Source: Pseudomonadota bacterium | Lineage (GTDB): Bacteria > Pseudomonadota > Gammaproteobacteria > Ga0077536 | Length of the DNA: 64,000 bases | Direction of reading: 5' to 3' | Assembly (NCBI GenBank): GCA_016719885.1 | Contig: JADJYF010000005.1 | Coordinates: 1-64,000, forward strand | In this document: positions 32,034 through 40,691 of the stretch, piece after piece | Numbering within the stretch: the stretch's first letter is position 1 | Layout: every line of letters begins with the position of its first letter | The notes under the pieces: model-generated | The model's database searches: none | Seen by the model: the letters and a program-made list of their open reading frames with translations, nothing else | Told to the model about the DNA's origin: nothing | Translations under genes and position numbers: made by a program

Positions 32034-33376
32034 CGTGCTTGCTCCGGCTTGAGGTAGGCGACCGTGAGACCCGCGGGCACCAGGTATTTTTTCGCCACCG
32101 CCAGCACCTGCTCAGCGGTCACGGCTTCAATCTTGTCGACGTAGGTGTCGCGCACCTTCCAGCCGAGGCCGACCGCTTCCAAGGCGCCGAGGGTCATGGC
32201 CTCGTGCATCATGGAGTCGCGCTCGAACACGGTGTCGGCCACCACCTGGGTCTTGATGCGCTCGAGTTCGGCGGCCGTGGGCGGATGACTGGCCAGCTGG
32301 TCGATTTGTTCGACGATGGCCTGTTCGAGCTTCTCCAGCGAGACGCCCTGGGCCGGCACCGCGTTGAAGGTGAACAAGGTCGGCAGGCGCGCGGCGGTTT
32401 CCACGCCGGCGCTCACCTCGGCGGCGATTTCGCGACCGCGCACCAACTCGCGTTTCAGGCGCGCGCTGTTGTCGCCGGTCAGCATCGCCGCCAGCACGTC
32501 GAGCGCGTAGGCTTCCGATTCTTCCACGCCTTCACCGCGCATGGCCTGCGCCAGCACCGGCGCCTTGTAGCCCATCACCAGGTAGGGCACACGTGCCTTG
32601 CTGCTGTTGAGCGTGACGCGCTTGGTGCCGTTTTGCGCGATCTCGGGGCGCGCCTTGGGCGGCGCGATGTCGCTCTTGGCCAGCGGACCGAAATATTTCT
32701 TGGCCAGCGCGTGCACGGCGTCCGGGTCGACGTCGCCGACCACCACCACGATGGCATTGTTCGGCCCGTACCAGCGCTGGTACCAGGCGCGCAGGTCGGC
32801 GGCGCTCATCTGCTTGATGTCTGCCTCCCAACCGATCACGGGATAGCGATAGGGGCTGGTCAGGTAGGCGACCGCCTGGGTGGCCTCGACGGCGAGAGAT
32901 TGCGGCGAGTCGTCGGTGCGCAGGCGCCGCTCCTCGAGCACGACATTGATCTCTTTCTTGAACGTTTCCTCGTCGATGACGAGATTGCGCATGCGGTCGG
33001 CTTCGAGGTCAAAGGAGAGCTCGACGTTGTCGGCGGACCATTCCTCGTAATAGGCGGTGTAATCGCTGCTGGTGAAAGCATTCTGACGACCGCCATGGGC
33101 GGCCACGGTGGTGGCGAACTTGCCGGCGGCGTAGCGTGGCGTGCCCTTGAACATCAGGTGTTCGAGCGCGTGGGACACCCCGGTGATGCCGTCATGTTCA
33201 TAGGAGGATCCGACCCGGTACCACACTTGCACCACCGCCACGTGGGCGCGGTGGTCTTCCTGCACCAGCAGTTTCAGACCGTTGTCTAGCATGTATTCGT
33301 GGGTGCGGGTGGCGGCCGGGGCCGAGACACAGGCAAGCGCGCAGGACAGCACTGCGCCCCAGGTGATCAATCGCAT
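32030..33376 (-). CDS. M16-family zinc metallopeptidase, catalytic subunit
   Basis: A 448-residue secreted peptidase. After the signal peptide (ITWGAVLSCALACVSAPAA) comes VWYRVGSSYEHDGITGVSHALEHLMF, where HALEH is the inverted zinc motif near residue 75. The third zinc ligand Glu is expected about 76 residues later in the KKEINVVLEERR segment. The start at 33376 is set by a GGAG site and the signal peptide. It pairs with the inactive homologue downstream and diverges from ftsY. Its natural substrates are unknown. Confidence 0.93.
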   Translation of the reverse strand: MRLITWGAVLSCALACVSAPAATRTHEYMLDNGLKLLVQEDHRAHVAVVQVWYRVGSSYEHDGITGVSHALEHLMFKGTPRYAAGKFATTVAAHGGRQNAFTSSDYTAYYEEWSADNVELSFDLEADRMRNLVIDEETFKKEINVVLEERRLRTDDSPQSLAVEATQAVAYLTSPYRYPVIGWEADIKQMSAADLRAWYQRWYGPNNAIVVVVGDVDPDAVHALAKKYFGPLAKSDIAPPKARPEIAQNGTKRVTLNSSKARVPYLVMGYKAPVLAQAMRGEGVEESEAYALDVLAAMLTGDNSARLKRELVRGREIAAEVSAGVETAARLPTLFTFNAVPAQGVSLEKLEQAIVEQIDQLASHPPTAAELERIKTQVVADTVFERDSMMHEAMTLGALEAVGLGWKVRDTYVDKIEAVTAEQVLAVAKKYLVPAGLTVAYLKPEQAR

Positions 33377-33512
33377 GCGGGATGCTCCGAAGGCGTGACG
33401 ATGAAACGGCCGCGGCGCGTCGGGACGACGGCAGCGGCGGATGTTAGGATAGCGCATTCCGCCGTGGCGGATTGCCGTTCCTTTTTTTCGATCTCGCTCG
33501 TTTTAGTCCTAC

Positions 33513-34442
33513 ATGTTCAGTCGACTCAAAGCCGGTATCGCGCGCACGCGCGACAGTCTCGTCAATGGCGTGCAGCGCCTGTTCACCGGTCGCACGCGTC
33601 TCGACGCGGCGGCGCTGGAGACACTGGAAACCTTGCTGCTGTCGGCCGATGTCGGCGTCAACGCCACGGCGCGCATCGTCGAGAAGGTCAGGCGCATTCC
33701 CGCCAACCAGCCGCCGGCCGAAGCGGTGCAGGAAGAGATGACGGCGATCCTCGCGCCCTGCGAGCAGCCGTTCGAATACAAGGCACGCGACGACGGGCCG
33801 TTCATCATCCTGGTGGTGGGCGTCAACGGCGCCGGCAAGACCACCACCATCGCCAAGATTGCGCGGCGCCTCAAGGGCGAAGGCCGCTCGGTGATGCTGG
33901 CGGCCGGTGACACCTTCCGCGCGGCGGCCGTCGATCAGTTGAAGCGCTGGGGCGAGCGTCTCGATATTCCGGTCATCGCGCAGGGCACGGGCGCCGATAC
34001 CGCGTCGGTGATCTTCGACGCCTGCGCGGCGGCCAAGGCGCGCAAGGTCGACGTACTGATTGCCGACACCGCCGGGCGCCTGCATACCCAGGACAACCTC
34101 ATGGCCGAGCTCGCCAAGGTGCGGCGGGTGGTCGGCAAGCACCAGGCCGATGCGCCCCACGAGACGCTGCTGGTGCTGGACGCGACCATGGGCCAGAACG
34201 CCCTCAACCAGGCCCAGGAGTTCATGAGCCAGGTTGCGGTCACCGCCCTGTGCCTGACCAAGCTCGACGGCACCGCCAAGGGCGGCGTGATCTTCGCGCT
34301 GGCCGAGCGCCTGCGGCTGCCGATCCGTTACGTCGGCATCGGCGAGAAGGCCGATGACCTGCAGGTCTTCAATGCCCGCGAGTTCACCCGCGCCCTGCTC
34401 GGCGACTTCGCCGGCTCCAAGGTCGACGACGACGAAAGCTGA
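33513..34442 (+). CDS. ftsY: Signal recognition particle receptor FtsY
   Basis: A 309-residue SRP GTPase that docks ribosome-SRP complexes at the inner membrane. The helical N domain is followed by G1 VGVNGAGKTTTIAK near residue 107, AAGDTFRAAAVDQL, G3 DTAGRLHTQ near 187 and G4 TKLDGTAKGG near 250. The acidic A domain of the E. coli protein is almost missing, as in many bacteria. It diverges from the M16 genes. ftsE and ftsX do not follow; rpoH is next after 149 bp. Confidence 0.96.
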   Translation: MFSRLKAGIARTRDSLVNGVQRLFTGRTRLDAAALETLETLLLSADVGVNATARIVEKVRRIPANQPPAEAVQEEMTAILAPCEQPFEYKARDDGPFIILVVGVNGAGKTTTIAKIARRLKGEGRSVMLAAGDTFRAAAVDQLKRWGERLDIPVIAQGTGADTASVIFDACAAAKARKVDVLIADTAGRLHTQDNLMAELAKVRRVVGKHQADAPHETLLVLDATMGQNALNQAQEFMSQVAVTALCLTKLDGTAKGGVIFALAERLRLPIRYVGIGEKADDLQVFNAREFTRALLGDFAGSKVDDDES

Positions 34443-34528
34443 GCGCGCGCGCGCGCCGTCCCTGCCGATCTCCGCGCCAGGCGGGCGAGCCCCGCCCTGA
34501 TTAAAGTCAAAGCGAACCTTTGCCGAAT

Positions 34529-34555
34529 TTAGCACTCGTAGTTGGGGAGTGCTAA
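34529..34555 (+). promoter_or_regulatory. CIRCE operator (HrcA-type) upstream of rpoH
   Basis: TTAGCACTC (34529-34537), nine bases, then GAGTGCTAA (34547-34555) is a perfect match to the CIRCE consensus bound by the repressor HrcA. It ends 36 bp before the rpoH start. A -10-like TAAACT (34553-34558) overlaps its right half, so a bound repressor would block the promoter. hrcA itself is not in the window. Confidence 0.9.
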
Positions 34556-34591
34556 ACTGTTTCCAATAGAACCTAGCGAGGTGTCTTCACC

Positions 34592-35460
34592 ATGGCCCAT
34601 GCTTTGAACCTCACCCTACCGTCGACCGCCGGTTCGCTCGAGACCTATATCGATGCGGTCAACCGCATCCCGCTGCTGCCGGTCGAACAGGAACAGGAGC
34701 TGGCGCGGCGTTATCGCGAGGACGACGATTTGGACGCTGCCCGACAGTTAGTACTTGCCCACCTGCGTTTCGTGGTGAAAGTGGCGCGCGGCTACAGCGG
34801 CTACGGCCTGGCCCAGAGCGACCTCATCCAGGAGGGCAATATCGGCCTCATGAAGGCGGTCAAGCGCTTCGACCCGAGTGTCGGCGTGCGCCTGGTGTCG
34901 TTCGCCGTGCACTGGATCAAGGCCGAAATGCACGAGTTCATCCTGCGCAACTGGCGCATCGTGAAAGTGGCGACCACCAAGGCCCAGCGCAAGCTGTTCT
35001 TCAACCTGCGCAGCGCGCGCAAGGCGCTGGGCTGGATGGGCGCCGGCGAAGTGGACGCGCTGGCCAAGGAATTCGACGTCGACAGCCGTGACGTGTTGAC
35101 CATGGAGCAGCGCCTGAACGCCCACGACGTGTCCTTCGACGTCAGCCCCGACGGTGAGGAAGAGAGTTCGTGCCGGCCGCCTACCTGGTCGACCGCCGCT
35201 TCGAGCCCACCGTGCTGCTGGAACAGGAAGAGGGCGACGACAATCGCACCGACAGCCTGCGCGGCGCCCTGGCCAAGCTCGACGAGCGCAGCCGCGACAT
35301 CGTCACCAGCCGCTGGCTGACCGAGCCCAAGCTGACCCTGCACGACCTGGCCGATCGCTATGGCGTGTCGGCCGAGCGCATCCGCCAGCTGGAGAAGAAC
35401 GCGTTCAACACGCTGAAAAAGGCCTTGCCGGATTTCGAACCGGAAGCCGAGCCGGCCTGA
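34592..35460 (+). pseudogene. rpoH: RNA polymerase sigma-32 factor RpoH, reading frame broken
   Basis: The heat-shock sigma factor. The first frame gives regions 1.2-3: LLPVEQEQELARRYRE, LRFVVKVARGYSGYGLAQSDL, and the RpoH box AQRKLFFNLR near residue 133. The frame is lost between 35156 and 35170. The rest continues in a second frame from VPAAYLVDRRFEP to the stop at 35460, with region 4.2 as YGVSAERIRQLEKNAF. One base added near 35160-35168 would restore a normal protein of about 289 residues. A sequence error, a true inactivation or split subunits are possible; no slippery heptamer is obvious. A GAGGTG site precedes the ATG, and CIRCE lies upstream. Confidence 0.85.
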
Positions 35461-35469
35461 GCCTCGAAC

Positions 35470-36189
35470 TCAGGGGGTGCGCGATACCGGGGCGCGCCCC
35501 TTGGAGCGGATGTACAGCGAGGCCAGGAAAAAGGCCATGAACAGCGCGAAGTAATATTCCTGGGGCTCGCTCCAGCGGATCTCCAGCGGCAGCTGCTTGA
35601 CGCCGATGACGGGCTTCAAGCGCTGCGGCAAGCGGATCAATTCCGCCATCACGGCCGTCGGCAGCACGTCCATGGTCGGCCAGAACCAGAAGAAGAAGCC
35701 GCCTCGCACGAACGGCGAACCGCGTTTCCACTCGCGCACCGGCACCAGGATGCCGCCGATCACCACCCACAGTTCGAGCAGCGCGCGCGGCTTCTGATCG
35801 AACCAGCTGCTCATGTTGTGCAGGTTGGTCTCATGCTGATCGTTGAGCTTGCCGATGGCCTCCGGCGTCGACCAGTGAAACAGCTGCTGACCCCACGACA
35901 ATTCCTCACCCGCGAAATAGACGCAGGCCAGGGTCACGGCCAGCGCCCAGCCGATGATCAGCCAGTCGCGACTCGCCAGCAGCCGCCGCATCAGCAAGAC
36001 CCCGAACACCGCGCCGACCAGGGCGACAAGCGGCGTGGCGAGTTCGACCAGACCAATCTCGTGGATGATCCAGTCGTTGTAGAACGCGGGGCTCACGGCT
36101 TTCGAGCCGATGACGATGACAGCCATCGCCGGCGGGAACCACAGACGCAACCAGGCGGGCAGCACCGGTTGCGGCCGTTGATAGTCCAT
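35470..36189 (-). CDS. Membrane protein of unknown function
   Basis: A 239-residue protein with about six hydrophobic segments (for example PPAMAVIVIGSKAVSPAF near 20, LATPLVALVGAVFGVLLM near 50, WALAVTLACVYFAGEE near 80). The conserved-looking polar segment GEELSWGQQLFHWSTPE near residue 95 and the NLHN motif after it are distinctive, but I do not recognise the family. The start at 36189 is 2 bp beyond the ctaB stop, so it is likely cotranscribed with the haem A synthesis genes; a role there is only a guess. It converges with rpoH. Confidence 0.7.
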   Translation of the reverse strand: MDYQRPQPVLPAWLRLWFPPAMAVIVIGSKAVSPAFYNDWIIHEIGLVELATPLVALVGAVFGVLLMRRLLASRDWLIIGWALAVTLACVYFAGEELSWGQQLFHWSTPEAIGKLNDQHETNLHNMSSWFDQKPRALLELWVVIGGILVPVREWKRGSPFVRGGFFFWFWPTMDVLPTAVMAELIRLPQRLKPVIGVKQLPLEIRWSEPQEYYFALFMAFFLASLYIRSKGRAPVSRTP

Positions 36190-36191
36190 GC

Positions 36192-37109
36192 TCACGCGCC
36201 GGTCACGAAGTTCAGGATGCCGTTCCAGTAGTGGTCCAGGAAGAAGAAGAAGAACAGGCCGGTGAGATACACGATGGAGTACTTGAAGGCGGCCCACGCG
36301 ATCTGGTCGTCGTCGTCGCGCATCATCGCGATGGCGTAATAAAGGAACACGGCGTCCAGCGCCAGCGCGCCCAGCAGGTAGACCACGCCGCTCATGTAAG
36401 TCGCGTAGGGCAGCACGGTCGCGATGGTGAGAATGACGGTGTAGAGCAGGATCTGCTTGCGCGTGAAATCGACGCCGTGGGTGATGGGCAGCATCGGGAT
36501 CTGCGCCTTGGCGTATTCCTCGCGGCGGAAAATCGCCAGGGCCCAGAAATGCGGCGGCGTCCACGCGAAGATGATCAGGAACAAGAGCAGCGAATGCGGG
36601 TCGACCTGGCCGGTGACCGCGGTCCAGCCCAGCACCGGCGGCGCTGCACCGGCGGCGCCACCGATGACGATGTTCTGCGGCGTCGCGTATTTCAAATACA
36701 TGGTGTAGATGACCGCGTAGCCGATCAGCGAGGCGAAGGTCAGGGCCGCGGTCAGCACGTTGACGAACGCGACCAGGAGGTACATCGCCAATGCGCCGAT
36801 GATGAGCGCGAAGACCAGTGCCTGGGCGCGGTTCAAGCCGCCCTGCGGCAAGGGTCGATTCTTGGTGCGCGCCATCAAGGCGTCGATGCGGTGTTCGGCG
36901 ACGTGGTTGATGGCGGCGGCCGAAGCGGCGGCGAGGCCGATACCCAGGGTGGCCGGCACCAGCACGGCCAGCGGCACGGCGCCCGGCGTGGCCAGGAACA
37001 TGCCGATCACGGCGGTGAAGACGATCAGGCCGACGACTCGCGGTTTGCAGAGTTCGGCGTAGTCGCGCCAGTGGCCCAGCGCGGAAGGAACCATACTTTC
37101 GGTCAGCAT
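36192..37109 (-). CDS. ctaB: Protoheme IX farnesyltransferase
   Basis: A 305-residue UbiA-superfamily membrane enzyme that adds farnesyl to haem B to give haem O for the aa3 oxidase. About eight or nine helices are visible. The first Asp-rich motif region NHVAEHRIDALMARTKNRPLP near residue 68 is diagnostic, and a second conserved loop WTPPHFWALAIFRREEYAKA is near 185. An internal Met (MVPSAL) is an alternative start six residues in. It lies 11 bp after ctaA. Confidence 0.95.
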   Translation of the reverse strand: MLTESMVPSALGHWRDYAELCKPRVVGLIVFTAVIGMFLATPGAVPLAVLVPATLGIGLAAASAAAINHVAEHRIDALMARTKNRPLPQGGLNRAQALVFALIIGALAMYLLVAFVNVLTAALTFASLIGYAVIYTMYLKYATPQNIVIGGAAGAAPPVLGWTAVTGQVDPHSLLLFLIIFAWTPPHFWALAIFRREEYAKAQIPMLPITHGVDFTRKQILLYTVILTIATVLPYATYMSGVVYLLGALALDAVFLYYAIAMMRDDDDQIAWAAFKYSIVYLTGLFFFFFLDHYWNGILNFVTGA

Positions 37110-37120
37110 GATGGCAGCGA

Positions 37121-38116
37121 TTAATTACGACGCGTGACGTGGACGAGAGTTAACAGGGTCATGAGCAGCACCGCGGCGATGCCGTTGTGGGCCACCGCGA
37201 CCGGCAGCGGCAGGCCGCCCATCACATTGGTGATGCCGAGGCAGACCTGCAGCGCGAGTGCCGCGAGTATACATGATGCGACCCTGCGCAGCCGCGGCTG
37301 ACGAGTACGCCAGGCCAGCACGGCGGTAGCGGCAATGACCAGCGAAGCTACCAGCGCGCCGATACGGTGACCGACATGGATGGCGGTGCGCGCCGGAGTG
37401 TCGAGCACGCCGAATTCGTAATTGATGCCGAGCCCGCGCCACAGCACGTAGCCTTCACGGAAATCGGTATGCGGCCACCAGCGACCCTGGCAGGTCGGAA
37501 AATCGGTGCAGGCGAGTGCGGCGTAGTTGGCGCTGGTCCAGCCGCCGAGGAAGATCTGCAGCACCAGCACCAGGACCGCCAAGCGCGCCAGGCCGTAGAG
37601 GGCGCCGCGCGGCACGGCGATAGCTTCCTGACCGCGCACGCTCATCAGGTTCCACCACAGCAGGGCGAGCGTGGCGAGGCCTCCCAGTAAGTGGGCGCTG
37701 ACCACCAAGGGTTTCAACAACAATGTGACCGTCCACATGCCGAGCAAGCCCTGGAAAACCACCAGCGGCACTAGCAGGAACACCACCGGGCTTACGCCCG
37801 TCGCGCGCCGACGCGCGGCCGACAGCGAGCCCAACGCCAGCACCACGATGCCGAGACCCAGCGTGCTGGCCAGGTAGCGATGAATCATCTCGCGCCAGGC
37901 CTTGCCGGCCTCGAGCGGCCGCGCATGCCAATCCGGATCCTTGAGATGAACATTGGCGTCGCCGCTCGGCACGGTGACGTGCCCGTAGCAACCCGGCCAG
38001 TCCGGGCAGCCGAGGCCGGCGTCGCTGAGACGCACATAGGCGCCGAGCACGATCACGCCCAGGGCCAAAACGGGCAGGAGATAAGAGAGCAGGCGGAGGG
38101 TGCGTGTCATGGTCAA
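37121..38116 (-). CDS. ctaA: Haem A synthase (COX15/CtaA family)
   Basis: A 331-residue membrane enzyme oxidising haem O to haem A. The N-terminus has YVRLSDAGLGCPDWPGCYGHV near residue 27, and the first haem-ligand region WREMIHRYLASTLG is near 72. Histidines in VVSAHLLGGLATLALLWWN and the C-terminal AIHVGHRIGALVAS complete the set. Cys pairs in the periplasmic loops (GCPDWPGC; CTDFPTC) are the usual redox cysteines. It overlaps the upstream gene by 4 bp and precedes ctaB. Confidence 0.94.
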   Translation of the reverse strand: MTMTRTLRLLSYLLPVLALGVIVLGAYVRLSDAGLGCPDWPGCYGHVTVPSGDANVHLKDPDWHARPLEAGKAWREMIHRYLASTLGLGIVVLALGSLSAARRRATGVSPVVFLLVPLVVFQGLLGMWTVTLLLKPLVVSAHLLGGLATLALLWWNLMSVRGQEAIAVPRGALYGLARLAVLVLVLQIFLGGWTSANYAALACTDFPTCQGRWWPHTDFREGYVLWRGLGINYEFGVLDTPARTAIHVGHRIGALVASLVIAATAVLAWRTRQPRLRRVASCILAALALQVCLGITNVMGGLPLPVAVAHNGIAAVLLMTLLTLVHVTRRN

Positions 38117-38697
38117 TTGATGGCGGAGCCGCGCAATAAGCGTTTCAGGTCTTCTTTGATGCCCGCCGGTTCGGCGTCGGCTGAAAATATCATCATCGCA
38201 AGACGTCGCGAATCCAAAATGACGATTCCTTGATCGCGCGCGGTACCGGTGCGGGCCGCGGCTTCTCGCGCGAGCAGCGCACGCGCTTCGGGCGAGGCGA
38301 TGGTCAGCGCCTGGGCGATGGGCTGGGCGGGGGCGGCATCAACCAGTGCCGCCACGTGCACGCGCGCACCCTGGGCGCCGACCAGGCCGCGGATGGTGGT
38401 CAGCAGCGAGACCAATCGTTCGCAATCGGCGGCGCAGGGTCCGGCGCCGAAATACATGAGGCCCCATTCGGCGGGCGCCAGCTTCAGTGCTTGCAGGGCC
38501 GCGCCGGCCGGGTCGGCGCCGAAGTCCACGGGGGGATGGATGAGTTCACCGTGATTGAGCTGCTTGCTCGGCGCCGTCTCGGGATGCGCGATGGCGAACC
38601 ACCACGCGACGAGGATAGGCGCGACGAAGGCGCCGACCACGGCGAATGGCACCCACGCATTGCGCCGGGCGGGAGAGCTTGGGGTGGGTTCAGTCAT
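38113..38697 (-). CDS. Membrane-anchored CxxxC thioredoxin-fold-like protein of the oxidase cluster
   Basis: A 194-residue protein: one N-terminal transmembrane helix (WVPFAVVGAFVAPILVAWWF) and a periplasmic domain. GLMYFGAGPCAADCERLVSL near residue 80 contains CAADC, a CxxxC at the position where SCO copper chaperones have theirs. The rest resembles known SCO sequences only loosely, and the second His ligand of SCO is not evident. It lies between SURF1 and ctaA, overlapping both, which supports a role in oxidase assembly. Proteins in this slot are usually annotated as hypothetical. A role in copper delivery or disulfide reduction is inference. Confidence 0.75.
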   Translation of the reverse strand: MTEPTPSSPARRNAWVPFAVVGAFVAPILVAWWFAIAHPETAPSKQLNHGELIHPPVDFGADPAGAALQALKLAPAEWGLMYFGAGPCAADCERLVSLLTTIRGLVGAQGARVHVAALVDAAPAQPIAQALTIASPEARALLAREAAARTGTARDQGIVILDSRRLAMMIFSADAEPAGIKEDLKRLLRGSAIN

Positions 38698-39430
38698 GCC
38701 GGCGCCTCTTGCCGTAAAGATTCCACAGGCCGATGCCGGCCAATACCGTCGCCATCGCAAACCACTGCACGGCGTAGGAACGATTGCGCGCCGAGCCATC
38801 GCCCGGCAGTTGCCAGTCGACTGCCAGCGCGCCAAGCGAATCAGCATCGAGATAGACGATGCCTGGCCACAGCGGCCGGTCGAGCAGCGATTCGACACCC
38901 GCTACCTTCACGCGCTGCACGCGGAACACCTGGGGGCTCATGATTTCCGCCTCCGCGGCACGCTCGTCGAGGTCGATGCCGACGGTCGGTTCCGGGCCGA
39001 CGTAGCCGTGGATGGTGGTCGGGTCCGCCGGCGCGAGGGTATCGGGCACGGTGCCGCGACTGTCGGGCAGGGGTATCCAGCCGCGGTCGACCAGCAGGGC
39101 CGCGCCACTGTCGGCGACGAAAGGGGTCAGGACTTCGTAACCGGGCTGTCCCTGACGGGTGCGATTGTCGAGCACGACGTGCTGATCGAGGTAATGACCG
39201 GTCACGCTGATGCGGCGCCACAGCGTCTCACCGAGGGGCGTGCGTGGCGCAATGGTATCGAAGGCCAGGGGCGGCGCGGCGTGGCGGTCATTGAATGCCT
39301 GGTAACGCGTCTGCTTTTCATGGGCGCGATGCAGCTGCCAGAAGCCTAGACTGGCGAGGCCTGCGCAAGCCGTACCCAGCAGCAGCGTCAGCGCGATACG
39401 GGTCCAGGGATTGATTGAGGGGCTGCGCAC
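38690..39430 (-). CDS. SURF1-family cytochrome oxidase biogenesis protein
   Basis: A 246-residue protein with two transmembrane helices, one at each end (IALTLLLGTACAGLASLGFWQLHRA near 12-36 and WFAMATVLAGIGLWNLYGKRR at the C-terminus), enclosing a periplasmic domain. GFWQL and NRSYAVQWFAMA are SURF1 signatures. It helps insert haem A into subunit I. The first codon is GTG at 39430, without a clear ribosome-binding site. It overlaps the CxxxC-protein gene by 8 bp. Confidence 0.93.
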   Translation of the reverse strand: MRSPSINPWTRIALTLLLGTACAGLASLGFWQLHRAHEKQTRYQAFNDRHAAPPLAFDTIAPRTPLGETLWRRISVTGHYLDQHVVLDNRTRQGQPGYEVLTPFVADSGAALLVDRGWIPLPDSRGTVPDTLAPADPTTIHGYVGPEPTVGIDLDERAAEAEIMSPQVFRVQRVKVAGVESLLDRPLWPGIVYLDADSLGALAVDWQLPGDGSARNRSYAVQWFAMATVLAGIGLWNLYGKRRRHD

Positions 39431-39477
39431 AAATAATTGATAATCAGGCTTGTTGAATTTTCATTGCCGAGGCTGTC

Positions 39478-39693
39478 ATGACCACGTCGCCCGTCGTCAA
39501 ATCCGTGATCATCGTCATCTTCGTCATGATCCTGGTGGCCTTGGGCAGCGCTTTCATGAGCCTGTTCCGGCGGCGCCAGGGCGATGATGGCAAAGCCACG
39601 GTCAAGGCGCTGACGGTGCGCGTGGGCTTGTCCATCGGATTGGTCGTCACCATCCTCATTCTGAACGCGCTCGGCGTCATTTCACCGAACTGA
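39478..39693 (+). CDS. DUF2909 twin-transmembrane protein
   Basis: A 71-residue protein with two hydrophobic helices (VIIVIFVMILVALGSAFMSLF and VGLSIGLVVTILILNALGVI) joined by a basic loop RRRQGDDGK. This fits DUF2909, a small protein often found beside cytochrome oxidase genes in proteobacteria. The function is unknown. It is divergent from SURF1 and convergent with ctaE. Confidence 0.85.
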   Translation: MTTSPVVKSVIIVIFVMILVALGSAFMSLFRRRQGDDGKATVKALTVRVGLSIGLVVTILILNALGVISPN

Positions 39694-39698
39694 GGCGC

Positions 39699-39729
39699 AA
39701 AAAAAAAGCGCCACCGCAGGGGTGGCGCT
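39699..39729 (-). terminator. Rho-independent terminator of the ctaC-ctaD-ctaG-ctaE operon
   Basis: Stem AGCGCCACC (39707-39715) and GGTGGCGCT (39721-39729) with loop GCAGG. Read on the minus strand, the stem is followed by nine T residues. It lies 26 bp beyond the ctaE stop. There is no T-run on the plus side. Confidence 0.92.
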
Positions 39730-39755
39730 CTTCCTGCCAGGTGTATTGGCGTGGC

Positions 39756-40643
39756 TTACAGCCAGTACACGAAAATGAACAGGCCAATCCACACCACGTC
39801 GACGAAGTGCCAGTACCAGGCCACCGCTTCGAACGCGAAGTGATGCTTGGGCGTGAAGTGGCCCTTGATCGAACGCGCCAGGATCACCGCCAGCATGATG
39901 GTACCCATGGTGACATGGAAACCATGGAAGCCGGTCAGCATGAAGAACGTGGCGCCGTAAATGCCGGAGTTCAAGGTCAGGCCGAGCGCGTGGTAGGCGT
40001 GGCCGTATTCCTCGGTCTGCAGGTATACGAAGATTGCACCCAAGGCCACGGTCGCGGCGAGGCCCAGGATCAACTGGCCGCGGTTGCCCTTCTGCAGGCC
40101 CCAATGCGCCCAGGTCACCGTGGCGCCGGACGACAGCAGGATGAGGGTGTTGGTGAACGGCACGCCCCAGGCGCCGATGGTTTCCTTGAAATGCGAGAAA
40201 CCATAGTTCGACGGCGGGTTGAACAAGGGCCATGCAGCGGCGAACTGCGGCCACAGGAAGTGATTGGTGGCCGCTTTGGCGCCTTCGCCGCCGAGCCACG
40301 GCACCGAGTACATGCGCGCGTAGTAGAGGGCGCCGAAGAAGGCGGCGAAGAACATCACCTCGGAGAAGATGAACCAGCCCATGCCCATGCGGAAGCTGAC
40401 ATCGACCTGTTCGTTGTACTTGCCTGACTCGCTTTCGCCGATGACGGCGCCGAACCAGCCAAACAGCATGTACACGAACATCAGGAAACCGGCGCCGAGG
40501 ATGGTCGGTCCGATCGAATGGCCATTGAGCGCGGTCGCGCCGCCGACAAACATCGTGAAAATCGCGATGGTTGCGGTGATCGGCCAGCGACTCGGTTCTG
40601 GAACGTAATAGTCTGCGTGGTCTGCGTGTCCTGCACTACTCAT
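39756..40643 (-). CDS. ctaE: Cytochrome c oxidase subunit III
   Basis: A 295-residue seven-helix inner-membrane subunit of the aa3-type oxidase. Diagnostic stretches include FFAAFFGALYYAR near residue 95, SSGATVTWAHWGLQKGN near 165, GFHGFHVTMGTIML near 230, and the C-terminal WYWHFVDVVWIGLFIFVYW. It is the last gene of the ctaC-D-(small protein)-G-E operon and is followed by a strong terminator. Confidence 0.97.
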   Translation of the reverse strand: MSSAGHADHADYYVPEPSRWPITATIAIFTMFVGGATALNGHSIGPTILGAGFLMFVYMLFGWFGAVIGESESGKYNEQVDVSFRMGMGWFIFSEVMFFAAFFGALYYARMYSVPWLGGEGAKAATNHFLWPQFAAAWPLFNPPSNYGFSHFKETIGAWGVPFTNTLILLSSGATVTWAHWGLQKGNRGQLILGLAATVALGAIFVYLQTEEYGHAYHALGLTLNSGIYGATFFMLTGFHGFHVTMGTIMLAVILARSIKGHFTPKHHFAFEAVAWYWHFVDVVWIGLFIFVYWL

Positions 40644-40691
40644 GACTTGATTCTCGGTTTAAGTGAATTTCCCCGAAGCCGTTTTCGGGCT

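Noticed and set aside
35150..35175. Programmed -1 frameshift in rpoH
   Set aside because: No X-XXY-YYZ slippery heptamer is present in the right phase, and I see no obvious stimulatory stem. An indel is the simpler reading.
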